A stretch of DNA of 64,000 nucleotides, from assembly GCA_902780405.1 (NCBI GenBank), contig CACZFI010000002.1, forward strand, positions 173,810 through 237,809, read 5' to 3'. The position numbers and the translations under genes were made by a program. The DNA comes from an uncultured Lachnospiraceae bacterium. Its GTDB lineage: Bacteria > Bacillota > Clostridia > Lachnospirales > Lachnospiraceae. This document shows, in pieces, positions 45,172-54,954 of the stretch; position 1 is the stretch's first letter; every line of letters starts with the position of its first letter. The notes below the pieces were generated by a model. The model had not been told where the DNA came from and made no database searches. It worked only from the letters and a program-made list of their open reading frames with translations.

Positions 45172-46316
45172 GCTCTCTTTCTCACCTTCACTTTCTCATA
45201 AGGCACGCCCTGTCTCGCCACATTCATAACGATTCCCATCTCTGCCATAAGGATCAGCATGGATGTACCTCCTGAACTGATAAAGGGAAGCGCCATACCG
45301 GTGTTCGGCATCAGGTTGGTTGCCACACCGATGTTGATGAAGACCTGCACGCCAAGCTGTGCGATGATTCCCGATACGAGCAGACCGCCAAAACGATCCT
45401 TCGCATCCTGTGCTATATACAAAAATCTGATAAGCAACATTGCAAAGAGTATGATGACGCAGGTTGCGCCAAACACACCCAGTTCTTCGCAGATGACCGC
45501 GAAGATCATATCGTTGTGCGCCTCGGGGATCAGGGACTTCTGAACACTCTGTCCGAGACCCTTGCCAAACAATCCGCCGGAGCCAACCGCATAGAGTGAC
45601 TGCAGCGTCTGATAGCCGTCACCGCTCTCCGGATTAAGCCAGGCTTTCATTCTGGCGCCGCGGTAGCCGACGGCGAAGATGCCGACAAACGCAAGTGCGG
45701 CAAGGATTCCGCACGCTGCGAAAAACACCCTGAGATTCGGGGTTGCGATCAGGATAATGCCCATCATGATCACGCCGCATACCAATGCCGTACTCATATT
45801 TTCAAGCGCGATCAATCCGATACAGATAATCTGCGGCAGGGTAATGCTGAATAAGCCCTTTAAAGAATTCATTCTCGACGGGTATCTCGTACAAGCGTTG
45901 GCTGTATAGATCGCGATTGCGATCTTTGCGATCTCCGAAGGCTGGAACTGGATGGAACCGATAGGTATCCATCTGGTAGATCCGTGACTTGCGGTACCGA
46001 TCACAAATACTATAATGCTCAAAAAGATAGCAAGCGCCATAATAAATGTAGCAAGCTTCCGATAAATGTTGTAGTTCACATAGGAGACAAGGATCATAGC
46101 CACAATGCCGGCAAGCACCAGTTTTGCCTGCTTTACGGCATAGTAGATTGAGGACACGCCGAGAAGCATCGCCTGGTATGTACTTGCGCTGTATACCATC
46201 ATGACGCCGAACATGGCAATGATCAGTACCAGAAAGACACTCTGGTAATCGATATATCCGCCGCGAACAATGAAATTGTTGTACTCTTTTCCGTCCCTGG
46301 AATGCACTTTCCCCAA
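45168..46316 (-). CDS. ftsW: Septal peptidoglycan glycosyltransferase FtsW (SEDS)
   Basis: This 382-residue SEDS protein has ten hydrophobic segments. Motifs include SHGSTRWIPIGSIQFQPSEIAK, the loop AWLNPESGDGYQTLQSLYAVGSG region, EAHNDMIFAVICEELGVFG and NTGMALPFISSGGTSML. These enzymes polymerise glycan strands with a partner class B PBP, encoded nearby. The position between murD and ftsQ supports FtsW; the related SpoVE is the alternative. Confidence 0.93.
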   Translation of the reverse strand: MGKVHSRDGKEYNNFIVRGGYIDYQSVFLVLIIAMFGVMMVYSASTYQAMLLGVSSIYYAVKQAKLVLAGIVAMILVSYVNYNIYRKLATFIMALAIFLSIIVFVIGTASHGSTRWIPIGSIQFQPSEIAKIAIAIYTANACTRYPSRMNSLKGLFSITLPQIICIGLIALENMSTALVCGVIMMGIILIATPNLRVFFAACGILAALAFVGIFAVGYRGARMKAWLNPESGDGYQTLQSLYAVGSGGLFGKGLGQSVQKSLIPEAHNDMIFAVICEELGVFGATCVIILFAMLLIRFLYIAQDAKDRFGGLLVSGIIAQLGVQVFINIGVATNLMPNTGMALPFISSGGTSMLILMAEMGIVMNVARQGVPYEKVKVRKRA

Positions 46317-46319
46317 CTC

Positions 46320-47684
46320 CTACAGTTTGTTTACATAATCTCTGAAAATGTCACCGCGCTGTTCGTAGTTATCAAACATACCCCAGCTTGCGCACGCCGG
46401 TGAGAGAAGCACTGCTTCTCCTTCCACAGCACGTGCGTGACAGTAGTCGATCGCTTCCTCAAGGCTTTCGGCACGCACCACATCGGTAAAGCCGTGTGCC
46501 TTTGCGCAATCCTCTATGATATCGGCAGTCTGACCGATTAAGACAAGTGCTTTCACCTTGCCGTCAAACGCCTCGATCCAGTCGTCAAAGGGAATCTGCT
46601 TGTCATATCCCCCTCCGATCAGATACGTCTTTTTTGTCATAGCCTGTATGCCCTTGATCGCAGCATCAGGATTGGTACCCTTGGAATCGTTGTAGTAATC
46701 CACACCGTCTAAGGTTCTTACGTACTCGATCCTGTGTGCCACGCCCTTGAACTCTGCGCATACTTTCGCGATCACCGGGATTTCCACTCCCATGTAGTAT
46801 GCTACGGCAACCGCCGCCAGCAAGTTCTCCACGTTGTGGCTTCCCAGAAGTTTGAAGTCGGAAAGCGGCATGATTTCATGCGTTTCGGAATCTGTAGCAA
46901 GCATCACGATTCCGTTTTCCACATAAGCGCCCTCTACTTTCTTCGTAGCGGAGAAGTATACCTTCTTTGCTGTCACGCGGGATGCTCTTGCCATAACTTC
47001 GGGATCGTCCGCATTGAGAACGATCGCGTCCTCCGCCGTCTGCTCTTTTCCGATCAGGAACTTGCAGTCTGCGTAGTTTTCGAATGTGTGATGTCTGTCT
47101 AAGTGATCCGGTGTCAGGTTTAACACTGCGGATACATGCGGACGAAATGTCTTGCATGTTTCAAGCTGAAAACTTGAGATCTCGGCTACGGAGCATGATG
47201 TTTCTTTGGTCTGATCAGCAATGCCCGTATAAGGTGTTCCGATATTTCCAACCACATAGGTATCCGGATTCGCCGCCTTCATGATCTCTCCGACCAAGGT
47301 GGTCGTAGTGGTCTTTCCGTTGGTTCCCGTAATAGCGCACACAGTGCCCTTCTCGTACAGAAAAGCCAGCTCGATCTCTCCGATGATCTCCTTGCCCGCC
47401 TCACGGTACTTTACCGCAAAGGGTACTTCAAGTGAGATACCGGGGCTGATCACCATAACATCGGTTGCTTCGATCAGCTCGTCCGTCAGTTCTCCGAGAT
47501 GGATATCAATGGCTGTGTCCACGCCGGGCTGCTCTAATTTTGCGCGAAGACCTTCTTCCGTCAGCGCTCCTTTTTTATTCTCATCAAAGAGTGTTGCTTT
47601 GATATGATTTCTTGCGATCAGTTTTGCAGCGTCGATACCGCTTCGTCCGGCACCTGCCACAAGGATATGTGAATACTTCATCAT
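46320..47684 (-). CDS. murD: UDP-MurNAc-L-alanine:D-glutamate ligase
   Basis: MurD adds D-glutamate to UDP-MurNAc-L-Ala. It has VAGAGRSGIDAAKL at the N-terminus, the ATP loop AITGTNGKTTTTTLVGEI, LTPDHLDRH, and YNDSKGTNPDAAIKGI. The 454 residues are typical. It lies between mraY and ftsW with gaps of only a few bases, the conserved dcw order. Confidence 0.97.
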   Translation of the reverse strand: MMKYSHILVAGAGRSGIDAAKLIARNHIKATLFDENKKGALTEEGLRAKLEQPGVDTAIDIHLGELTDELIEATDVMVISPGISLEVPFAVKYREAGKEIIGEIELAFLYEKGTVCAITGTNGKTTTTTLVGEIMKAANPDTYVVGNIGTPYTGIADQTKETSCSVAEISSFQLETCKTFRPHVSAVLNLTPDHLDRHHTFENYADCKFLIGKEQTAEDAIVLNADDPEVMARASRVTAKKVYFSATKKVEGAYVENGIVMLATDSETHEIMPLSDFKLLGSHNVENLLAAVAVAYYMGVEIPVIAKVCAEFKGVAHRIEYVRTLDGVDYYNDSKGTNPDAAIKGIQAMTKKTYLIGGGYDKQIPFDDWIEAFDGKVKALVLIGQTADIIEDCAKAHGFTDVVRAESLEEAIDYCHARAVEGEAVLLSPACASWGMFDNYEQRGDIFRDYVNKL

Positions 47685-47691
47685 GTTCCTC

Positions 47692-48666
47692 CTACAGAAT
47701 CAGAAGTGCTACGGCGCAAAGGACTGCGGTTACGATGGAAAATACCGCAACCACCTTGGTCTCATGCCAGCCGCTAAGTTCAAAGTGATGATGGATGGGA
47801 GCCATTTTAAACAGTCTCTTACCACCGGTCTTCTTAAAATAACCCACCTGAAGGATGACGGAGATCACCTCGATCAGGTAGATGAATGCAACGATAACAA
47901 TGATCAGCGGCATGCGCTGCATATAAGCCGTAGACGCCACGAATCCGCCAAGTGCGAGAGAACCCGTGTCTCCCATAAAGATCTTGGCCGGATAGCAGTT
48001 AAAGCACAGGAATCCGAGTAAGGCACCGATCATGGCTGTGATCACCGGATAGGTTTCCGCGTTGTACCCTGCGGCTGTCACCAAGAAGAACAGGGCGATC
48101 ACAACCGTTACGGTTGAAGCAAGTCCGTCCAGGCCGTCCGTAAAATTCGAGCCGTTTACCGTGCCGAGCATAACCAGAAACATCAGAGGGAAGAACATCC
48201 ACTTCGTATCGATGACCTTGCCCATGATGGGGATATACATACTTGTACCCACATCGGAAAACTTAAAAAGGTAAATACCGAATGCGAGCGTTACCAGAAA
48301 CTGTCCGAGCATCTTCTGCCAGGGCTTTAATCCCTCGGACTGATGTTTTTTAATCTTTAAGAAATCATCGAGGAATCCGACGAATCCGTAACCGAGGGTT
48401 GTAAGGAGCACGACCAAAGAATCGTGGAATTTGCCCACAAATCCGATGGTGCCTGCCGCAAGTGCAAGCAGGATGATGATACCGCCCATGGTTGGCGTCC
48501 CCTGCTTCGCAAGGTGCGACTGAGGTCCGTCATCTCTCACATTCTGTCCGAACTTCAGCTTGTGCAGCATCGGGATCGCGATCGGGCTTGCCGCAAGTGC
48601 TATAACAAAGGCCAAAAGTCCCGGTCCGACAATATGCGCTCTCGTGATCATCATGTAATCGTACAT
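47692..48666 (-). CDS. mraY: Phospho-MurNAc-pentapeptide transferase
   Basis: MraY makes lipid I on undecaprenyl phosphate. The 324-residue protein has ten hydrophobic segments. Diagnostic motifs are DDGPQSHLAKQGTPTMGG, FLDDFLKIKKHQSEGLKPWQ, NFTDGLDGLAS, FMGDTGSLALGG and the C-terminal MAPIHHHFEL. I start it at the ATG at 48666 (MYDYMMITRAHIVGP), preceded by GAGAGGAAG; earlier in-frame codons belong to the overlapping PBP reading region. Confidence 0.96.
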   Translation of the reverse strand: MYDYMMITRAHIVGPGLLAFVIALAASPIAIPMLHKLKFGQNVRDDGPQSHLAKQGTPTMGGIIILLALAAGTIGFVGKFHDSLVVLLTTLGYGFVGFLDDFLKIKKHQSEGLKPWQKMLGQFLVTLAFGIYLFKFSDVGTSMYIPIMGKVIDTKWMFFPLMFLVMLGTVNGSNFTDGLDGLASTVTVVIALFFLVTAAGYNAETYPVITAMIGALLGFLCFNCYPAKIFMGDTGSLALGGFVASTAYMQRMPLIIVIVAFIYLIEVISVILQVGYFKKTGGKRLFKMAPIHHHFELSGWHETKVVAVFSIVTAVLCAVALLIL

Positions 48667-48682
48667 TTGCTTTCTTCCTCTC

Positions 48683-50758
48683 TTAACCCCATTCATCGGG
48701 GATTCCGTCCCCGTCTTCATCCGTGAATTCTTCTTCGTCTCCGCCTTCGTCCTCGGGCGTCTCTTCCTCGGAATCGCCTTCCGATTCCTCTTCCTCTGAC
48801 GCTTCCGCCTCGGGAGCTTCCTGAACGTAAGTGTTCTCATCTCCGCCGGCCACATCATTCTCCGGAGCGTCACCCCGGTATACCGGTCCGCCCACTTCGT
48901 CTACCAGATTCGTCTGATCTACGTTGTAGTCATCCCCTTCTTTGTAGATATTCAGATAGGGGAACAGGTCTCTTGCGATATCCGCAAAGAGATAGGACGA
49001 TGCCGCGGATGATCCCTGGTCTTCCACATGGGGCTCATCCACAACGACATAAATCACAATCTGAGGATCATCCACCGGAGCAAATCCGATGAAGGAGATC
49101 AGATACTTGCCGTTTCCACGCGGGAGCTTCTCTGCCGTACCCGTCTTTCCGCCGATGGTGTAACCTTCCACCGCACAGCGACGTCCCGTACCGTCTTCAA
49201 CCACGCCCGCCAATTCCTTTCGCATCTCAGCGGAAACATCCGCTGAGACGGTTCTTCGAACCAGTACGGGATCCAGGTTGTCGATCACATTGCCCTTCTC
49301 GTCCACGATCTTGGTGGCAACACTGGGCTGATAATAATATCCTCCGTTGATCGTCGAACAGAAAGCTGTCCCGAGCTGGATCATGGAGACGCAGACGCCC
49401 TGTCCGAAGGAGGATGTCGCAAGCTCCGTTTCATTGAGTGTATCTGCGTGATAGACCACGCTGGAAAGCGAAGCGTTACTCTGCTCGCCGGGAATATCGA
49501 TATTGGTCTTTTGTCCGAAACCGAACATGACCTGATACTTATCAAAGGTATCGGAGCCTTCCTTGGCTGCGATCTGCATCAGCGCGTCGTTACAGGAGTT
49601 CGCAAGCGCTCCCGCAAGGTCCTGCGTGCCGTGTCCGCCGACATCGACAGCATGGCAGCTGATATAGAAGGTATCCTTCTTTTCACCTCCGTCGCAGAAG
49701 AATGTGTCTTCAGGCTTTATGACGTCCTCCTCGAGTGCTCCGGCGATGGTAAATGTTTTGTAAGTGGAACCGGGTTCGAACACATCGGTCAGTACGAAGT
49801 TTCTCCATACTTTCTCGAGCGCTTCCACCTGTGCCGCATCCGTAGCGGTAGCTTTAAACGCAGCAAACTCCGCATCATCCTTGAACTGGTACTTGGTTGC
49901 CTCGATATCATAGGCGTCGTTCGGATCAAAGGGATGCGAATTGTAAAGTGCGATCACACGGCAGGTTTTGGGATCCATCACAAGCACGGACACATTTTTG
50001 GCACCCTCCTTGCTCATGTATGCATTCACTTTATCTTCCACGATCTTCTGCGCGCCGGTGTCAATACTTGTGATGATATTGTCTCCGTTGGTGGGCGCCT
50101 CGATCGCATTGGTTCTGCCGAGTTCCGTGTTGTAATAGGTGTACTGTCTACCGTTGGAACCGTTTAGGTAATCGTTGTAACCCTGTTCGATACCGTAGGT
50201 TCCGTTGTTATCATTGGAAAAACCGATCAGGTGACACGCAAGTGTCCCGTTCGGATAATTTCTGATGTAGTGTTCCGTCATGCGGACACCGGTAACATTG
50301 GCGCCCTCCTCGGAATTGCAAAAATCGAGAAAGGGCTTCACCTTCTCGAAGGTCTCCTTCTTTCTCGCCACAACATAGTATGAATCCTTATCCGCAAGAA
50401 ATCCCGCAATTTCCTGATCCGTGAAACCGAAGTACTCCTTTAACGCAGCGGTTGTAGCCTTCTGCTTGTCCTCAAACTCGAGGATGTTCTTCGGCTCTAA
50501 GATGATATCGTAGACGCGTTCGCTTGTGGCAAGCACCGTGCCGTTGGCATCCAAAATGTCACCGCGTCTGTACGGGATCAGGGTGCTGGAGTAACTCTGG
50601 TTTGCAAGTACCTGTTGCTTGTACTCCTTCCCCTTCGTCGTATTGATTGCTACGATCCTTATGATAAGAACAACAAAAGCTGCTAGCATCAACCCGGTGG
50701 CGATGAGCAGTCTTGTTTTCATTTTCTCTAAAAATTTTCTTGTCTTCTTTCCAGCCAT
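48683..50758 (-). CDS. Class B penicillin-binding protein (FtsI/SpoVD-type)
   Basis: This is a 691-residue transpeptidase partner of FtsW. It has a short cytoplasmic start, a membrane helix (about residues 14-33), a PBP dimerisation domain, and transpeptidase motifs STYK (in FEPGSTYKTF), SCN (in ANSCNDALMQ) and KTG (in IGGKTGTAEKLP). No PASTA repeat follows. Instead there is a ~70-residue, extremely acidic tail ending EEFTDEDGDGIPDEWG, which resembles a calcium-binding D-x-D-x-D-G loop. The position after ftsL supports the septal PBP; a sporulation role is an alternative. Confidence 0.92.
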   Translation of the reverse strand: MAGKKTRKFLEKMKTRLLIATGLMLAAFVVLIIRIVAINTTKGKEYKQQVLANQSYSSTLIPYRRGDILDANGTVLATSERVYDIILEPKNILEFEDKQKATTAALKEYFGFTDQEIAGFLADKDSYYVVARKKETFEKVKPFLDFCNSEEGANVTGVRMTEHYIRNYPNGTLACHLIGFSNDNNGTYGIEQGYNDYLNGSNGRQYTYYNTELGRTNAIEAPTNGDNIITSIDTGAQKIVEDKVNAYMSKEGAKNVSVLVMDPKTCRVIALYNSHPFDPNDAYDIEATKYQFKDDAEFAAFKATATDAAQVEALEKVWRNFVLTDVFEPGSTYKTFTIAGALEEDVIKPEDTFFCDGGEKKDTFYISCHAVDVGGHGTQDLAGALANSCNDALMQIAAKEGSDTFDKYQVMFGFGQKTNIDIPGEQSNASLSSVVYHADTLNETELATSSFGQGVCVSMIQLGTAFCSTINGGYYYQPSVATKIVDEKGNVIDNLDPVLVRRTVSADVSAEMRKELAGVVEDGTGRRCAVEGYTIGGKTGTAEKLPRGNGKYLISFIGFAPVDDPQIVIYVVVDEPHVEDQGSSAASSYLFADIARDLFPYLNIYKEGDDYNVDQTNLVDEVGGPVYRGDAPENDVAGGDENTYVQEAPEAEASEEEESEGDSEEETPEDEGGDEEEFTDEDGDGIPDEWG

Positions 50759-50776
50759 GACGCACGTCCCGATGGG

Positions 50777-51268
50777 TTACTTGGTTTCCGGCACATCCAT
50801 GTGCTGTTTCACGTAATCCTCGTTGGCGCTGTCATAGTAAATGATCTGGCCCTTCTTCGCATACACCATACCCATGTCGTTCATGGCGATGTTTCTGATC
50901 TGATCCAAGGAGTACATATTCTCAAGTTCAACCCTTTTTGCATCGTTCTCATTGGTGATCTCTTCGATCTTGTTCTCAAGGGCAACGATATTGTCCTGTC
51001 TGTCCGAAATCTGCATCTCCATGTTGAGCATCATGATGCAGGCACCGAGCATGATTACGGCAGAGAAGACGACAAATACGGTGTAGCGCAGGTTGAATGC
51101 AAGAGCCTTGTCCGCTCTCGTCTTCAGCCGAACGTCCGCCTGCGGTTTCGCTGCCGGTCTCGGAACACGTCTTGTCTGACGTCTCGGATCATATTCTCTT
51201 TGGGGCAGTGCCGCCTGCTTCCTTACTACGCTGCCTTCCACGTAGTATGTCGGTCTTCTCTCGCTCAT
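50777..51268 (-). CDS. ftsL: FtsL-like division protein
   Basis: This is a 163-residue bitopic protein with a basic, Arg/Pro-rich cytoplasmic region (residues 1-~58), one membrane helix (about 61-80) and an extracellular coiled coil with heptad spacing (ISDRQDNIVALENKIEEITN onward). It lies exactly where FtsL is expected, between rsmH and the PBP. Sequence conservation in this family is low, so the call depends on position and topology. Confidence 0.83.
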   Translation of the reverse strand: MSERRPTYYVEGSVVRKQAALPQREYDPRRQTRRVPRPAAKPQADVRLKTRADKALAFNLRYTVFVVFSAVIMLGACIMMLNMEMQISDRQDNIVALENKIEEITNENDAKRVELENMYSLDQIRNIAMNDMGMVYAKKGQIIYYDSANEDYVKQHMDVPETK

Positions 51269-51270
51269 AA

Positions 51271-52209
51271 TCAGTTCTCTCCCTTTTCAAATATCCTGAG
51301 CTTCGCACTCTTCGACCTGCTGTTCTCTTCCTGTTCTTTTGCGCTCGGGAGGATCGCCTTGCCGATGTTTCGGCCTTTGGGCTTTCGTCCGCATGTGCAT
51401 ACCGGGAAATCCGGCGGGCATATACAGGGATTCGCATAAGTCTTAAATGCGTTTTTTACAATTCTGTCTTCTAAGGAATGGAAGGTGATGATGCAAAGTC
51501 TTCCACCCGGAGTAAGGAGTTCCACCATATCATCAAGTGCATTGGTGAGGACTTCGAGTTCGTGATTGGTTTCGATTCGGATCGCCTGATACGTACGCTT
51601 GGACGGATGTCCGCCCTTCTCTCTTACCTTCGCCGGAATGGCATGTCTGATGATCTCATTCAGTTCGCCGGTGGTCCGTATCGGTCCGTTCTCTCTTGCT
51701 TTTACGATATGTTTTGCGATGTTCTTGGCGAAATGATCCTCGCCGTAGTCCCGGATGATCCGGAACAGATCGCTTTCCGAGTATCCGTTTATAATATCCG
51801 CCGCGGAAAGATTTTGTCTTTGATCCATCCGCATATCAAGCGGTACATCCTCTCTGTAGGTGAATCCGCGTTCGGCATTGTCGAGCTGGTAAGAGGATAC
51901 GCCGAGGTCTAAGAGTATGCCGTCAACCCGATCGATGCCGCACCCGGCAAGGACACGTTTGATGTTGACGTAATTATCTCTTTCTATCCTGATCCTGTCA
52001 CCGAAGGGAGCAAGCCGCTTGCCCGCCGCTTCTATGGCATCCGCATCCTGATCGATCCCGATCAGTCTGCCACCCTCGCCGAGTTTTTCGGCGATGTGGT
52101 AGGAGTGTCCTCCTCCACCCAGGGTTCCATCCACATAACATCCATCCGGCTTGATGGAAAGTCCTTCGATCACTTCTGCAAGAAGTACTGATTGATGTTT
52201 AAATTCCAT
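51271..52209 (-). CDS. rsmH: 16S rRNA m4C1402 methyltransferase
   Basis: RsmH (MraW) methylates N4 of C1402. The protein opens [17 protein letters not shown], which fixes the start at 52209, and has [33 protein letters not shown] and [12 protein letters not shown]. The 312 residues are normal. It overlaps mraZ by 11 bases, giving the conserved mraZ-rsmH-ftsL start of the division cluster. Confidence 0.97.
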   Translation of the reverse strand: MEFKHQSVLLAEVIEGLSIKPDGCYVDGTLGGGGHSYHIAEKLGEGGRLIGIDQDADAIEAAGKRLAPFGDRIRIERDNYVNIKRVLAGCGIDRVDGILLDLGVSSYQLDNAERGFTYREDVPLDMRMDQRQNLSAADIINGYSESDLFRIIRDYGEDHFAKNIAKHIVKARENGPIRTTGELNEIIRHAIPAKVREKGGHPSKRTYQAIRIETNHELEVLTNALDDMVELLTPGGRLCIITFHSLEDRIVKNAFKTYANPCICPPDFPVCTCGRKPKGRNIGKAILPSAKEQEENSRSKSAKLRIFEKGEN

Positions 52210-52642
52210 ACGCCTCGCCGATCTCTTCCGAGAGCTCCTCGATGGTATCTGCCTCGTCTTCGTGCATCTTGTCCCAGGCATCTTTGTTCCAGATCGCCAC
52301 GAAATTGGTGTGGCCGACCACTACGACATCCTTGTCGATGCCCGCAAATTCTCTCAGCTGCTGAGGGATGACGATTCTAAATTGTCCGTCCATTTCACAC
52401 TCAGTAGCTGAGCCCTCGAAGAACTCGCGGAATCTGCGCGTCTTCGGATTCGACAAAGGCAGCTTGCTGAGTTTCTCAGAAAACTCATCCCATTCCGAAT
52501 TAGGATAAGCGTAAAGGTTATGATCCATACCCTGGCACAGCACAAAGCTCTCCCCTAACCCTGCGCGAAGCCGGGTAGGAACGATCAGTCTGCCTTTGGC
52601 ATCCAGTCCGTTATATGATTTTCCCTTTAACTTACTGCCCAT
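52199..52642 (-). CDS. mraZ: Transcriptional regulator MraZ
   Basis: MraZ is a ring-forming AbrB-like repressor of the division cluster. The two swapped-hairpin domains are visible as [18 protein letters not shown] and [18 protein letters not shown]. The second has an F in place of the usual G. The 147-residue length fits. The start at 52642 ([17 protein letters not shown]) has GAGGA 5 bases upstream. A promoter and 11-bp repeats upstream suggest autoregulation. Confidence 0.95.
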   Translation of the reverse strand: MGSKLKGKSYNGLDAKGRLIVPTRLRAGLGESFVLCQGMDHNLYAYPNSEWDEFSEKLSKLPLSNPKTRRFREFFEGSATECEMDGQFRIVIPQQLREFAGIDKDVVVVGHTNFVAIWNKDAWDKMHEDEADTIEELSEEIGEAYGI

Positions 52643-52687
52643 ATCATTCCTCAACTGCAGATCTTCTGGAGTGAACCCTCGCGATAA

Positions 52688-52731
52688 GCACATCTACTTT
52701 ACATCTACTTATCTTCCATTTCACTTCCACT
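52688..52731 (-). promoter_or_regulatory. Candidate MraZ operator: four 11-bp spaced repeats
   Basis: On the minus strand TGGAAGTGAAA, TGGAAGATAAG, TAGATGTAAAG and TAGATGTGCTT follow each other with an exact 11-base period, just downstream of the predicted transcription start. MraZ is known to bind short repeats spaced by about one helical turn before mraZ. The exact consensus here differs from the E. coli TGGGN boxes, so the assignment is inferred. Confidence 0.5.
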
Positions 52732-52739
52732 CGACATCT

Positions 52740-52768
52740 ATTCTATAACATTAAAAAAGGAAATGCAA
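52740..52768 (-). promoter_or_regulatory. Promoter of the mraZ-ftsQ cluster
   Basis: TTGCAT (52763-52768) and TAGAAT (52740-52745) are 17 bases apart on the minus strand, about 95 bases before the mraZ ATG. The -35 box is inside the lgt terminator stem. Confidence 0.7.
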
Positions 52769-52790
52769 CCCAAAAATCGCATTTCCTTGT
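52753..52790 (-). terminator. Terminator after lgt, overlapping the mraZ promoter
   Basis: AAGGAAATGC pairs perfectly with GCATTTCCTT around a 12-base loop and is followed by TTTT on the minus strand, 19 bases after the lgt stop. Confidence 0.8.
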
Positions 52791-52806
52791 TTTTATGCAC
52801 TTTGCA

Positions 52807-53712
52807 CTATGCCGTTTGTTTCTGTTTTTTAAGCCTTCCGATGACAATGAGCGCCGAAGCGACGAGCACGCAGAGTGCCGCCAGCAGCTGTGAGACTTTT
52901 AACGGTCCGATCATCAGGGAATCCGACCGGAGTCCCTCGATCCAGACTCTGCCGAGGCCGTAGCCCCAGAAGTACATCAGGCAGAGTTCTCCGTCAAATT
53001 TCTTATGCTTTCGATACATCAAAAGCAGAATCAATAAGATCAGATTCCAGACAGATTCATACAGGAAGGTCGGGTGAACGCTGATCCAGTTCATACCGTC
53101 GATCACTTTTGCGTGTTCCGCCATCTCCTGTGTGATCACACCCTTCGCAACGAGACTGTTTAACGAACCGTTGCCCTGGTAATAGTCAGCCGGGATGCAC
53201 ATGGAAAACAGTGAGTCCGTATATCCGCCGAACGCCTCTCTGTTGAAGAAGTTCCCCCATCGACCGAGAATCTGTCCGATCAGGATACCGCACACCGCCG
53301 TGTCTCCGATCAAGGGGAATGACATTTTTCTCTTCTTTGCAAAAATATAAGCCACGATAAATCCCGTGATCACGCCGCCGTAAATCGCGAGTCCGCCGTT
53401 TCTTATATTGATGAGACCAAGCAGTGTTTTGCCGATCCCCTGCCCGCGGACAAAATACTCTTTCCACGAGAAGATCACGTAGTAGAGTCTCGCTCCTAAA
53501 ATAGAAGGAATAAAGATCCACAGAAACAGATCAAGATAATCTTCTTCCTTCTGCCCCGTACGCTTTGCCTCCTTTGAAACCATCAGGAACGCAAGCAGAA
53601 ATCCGATCACGATGACCACGCCGTAAAACTTGATTTCAAATCCGAAGACTTTGAACCCCTCTTTGATATTCCGAAAGACAATCCCCAGGTGCGGGAATCT
53701 GATATCGTACAT
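52807..53712 (-). CDS. lgt: Prolipoprotein diacylglyceryl transferase
   Basis: Lgt attaches diacylglycerol to the lipobox cysteine of prelipoproteins. The 301-residue protein has seven or eight hydrophobic segments, with the conserved loop GGLAIYGGVITGFIVAY and the signature GRWGNFFNREAFGG. The later HPTFLYESVWNLILL segment is also typical. It lies 10 bases after ychF and ends at a strong terminator. Confidence 0.95.
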   Translation of the reverse strand: MYDIRFPHLGIVFRNIKEGFKVFGFEIKFYGVVIVIGFLLAFLMVSKEAKRTGQKEEDYLDLFLWIFIPSILGARLYYVIFSWKEYFVRGQGIGKTLLGLINIRNGGLAIYGGVITGFIVAYIFAKKRKMSFPLIGDTAVCGILIGQILGRWGNFFNREAFGGYTDSLFSMCIPADYYQGNGSLNSLVAKGVITQEMAEHAKVIDGMNWISVHPTFLYESVWNLILLILLLMYRKHKKFDGELCLMYFWGYGLGRVWIEGLRSDSLMIGPLKVSQLLAALCVLVASALIVIGRLKKQKQTA

Positions 53713-53722
53713 ATTCTATCTC

Positions 53723-54820
53723 CTAAACATTGAACTTAAACAGGATCACATCTCCGTCGGCAACCACATACTCTTTGCCTTCCTGGCGGACAAGTCCCTT
53801 CTCCTTCGCCGCGAGCATATTGCCCGCTGCGATAAGGTCGTCATAAGCAACAACCTCTGCCTTGATAAATCCTCTTTCAAAATCCGTATGGATCTTACCT
53901 GCTGCCTGAGGTGCCTTGGTTCCCTTGGTGATCGTCCACGCACGACTCTCATCCGGTCCCGAAGTAAGGTAAGAGATGAGTCCGAGCAGGCTGTAACTTG
54001 CCTTGATCAGCTTATCAAGTCCCGATTCCGATACACCGAGTTCTTCAAGGAACATAGCCTTCTCTTCATCATCGAGTTCGGAAATCTCCTGTTCGATCTG
54101 CGCGCAGACAGCGAATACCTCACTGCCGGTGTTCTTGGCATATTCGCGAACTCTGACCACGTATTCATTTCCCGCACCATCATCCGCAAGGTCATCCTCG
54201 GATACATTTGCCGCATAGATCACAGGCTTGGCTGTAAGAAGGTTGTACTCCTTGAACCATTTCTGCTCATCTTCGTCATCCGTGGTGACAACGGATGCCG
54301 GTTTTCCGTCTTCCAGCTGCGCCTTGATGCGCTTCATGAAATCGACTTCCTTGGCAACGGTTTTATTGTTATTGGCAGCTCTGCCGTTTTTAGCGATCCT
54401 TCTGTCAAGCACCTCGATATCCGCAAAGATCAGCTCGAGGTTGATAGTCTCGATATCACGCACCGGATCCACCGATCCGTCTACATGGATCACGTTCGGA
54501 TCCTCGAAGCAGCGAACCACGTGCACGATTGCATCCGTCTCACGGATGTTGGCCAGGAACTGGTTACCGAGGCCCTCGCCCTTGGACGCGCCCTTCACAA
54601 GCCCCGCGATGTCCACGAACTCAATCACTGCCGGTGTTGTCTTCGCAGAATGATACATCTCGGTCAGCACATCAAGCCTCTTATCCGGCACCGCTACCAC
54701 GCCCACGTTCGGGTCAATGGTACAGAACGGATAGTTTGCAGACTCCGCGCCTGCCTTCGTCAGTGAATTAAACAATGTACTCTTGCCCACGTTCGGCAAG
54801 CCTAAAATACCTAATTTCAT
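53723..54820 (-). CDS. ychF: Ribosome-binding ATPase YchF
   Basis: YchF is an Obg-related P-loop protein that hydrolyses ATP rather than GTP. It has [18 protein letters not shown], the switch [20 protein letters not shown], the altered fourth G-motif region (YAANVSEDD) and a C-terminal TGS domain that ends [17 protein letters not shown]. The 365 residues are typical. It is the last core gene before the island; its leader (54821-54954) keeps a promoter. Confidence 0.96.
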   Translation of the reverse strand: MKLGILGLPNVGKSTLFNSLTKAGAESANYPFCTIDPNVGVVAVPDKRLDVLTEMYHSAKTTPAVIEFVDIAGLVKGASKGEGLGNQFLANIRETDAIVHVVRCFEDPNVIHVDGSVDPVRDIETINLELIFADIEVLDRRIAKNGRAANNNKTVAKEVDFMKRIKAQLEDGKPASVVTTDDEDEQKWFKEYNLLTAKPVIYAANVSEDDLADDGAGNEYVVRVREYAKNTGSEVFAVCAQIEQEISELDDEEKAMFLEELGVSESGLDKLIKASYSLLGLISYLTSGPDESRAWTITKGTKAPQAAGKIHTDFERGFIKAEVVAYDDLIAAGNMLAAKEKGLVRQEGKEYVVADGDVILFKFNV

Positions 54821-54914
54821 TTTTTCTCAAATCTCCTTGTTTCCCCGTCACTTTCAGACATTCATCTCGAACTTTACGCCATTTCATACGCCATCTTCCA
54901 TGTAATTATATGAA

Positions 54915-54943
54915 GATATATCAAAATATGGGTGAGTTTTCAA
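54915..54943 (-). promoter_or_regulatory. Probable promoter of ychF-lgt
   Basis: TTGAAA (54938-54943) and TATATC (54915-54920) are 17 bases apart on the minus strand, in the 134-base gap between the integrase stop and ychF. A TATAAT at 54902-54907 is an alternative -10 without a good -35. Confidence 0.45.
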
Positions 54944-54954
54944 CTCTGTCTTTA

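Noticed and set aside
53630..54766. Plus-strand frame of 378 codons opposite ychF
   Set aside because: It is antisense to ychF, whose motifs are complete. The frame has no ribosome site and its protein is like no family.
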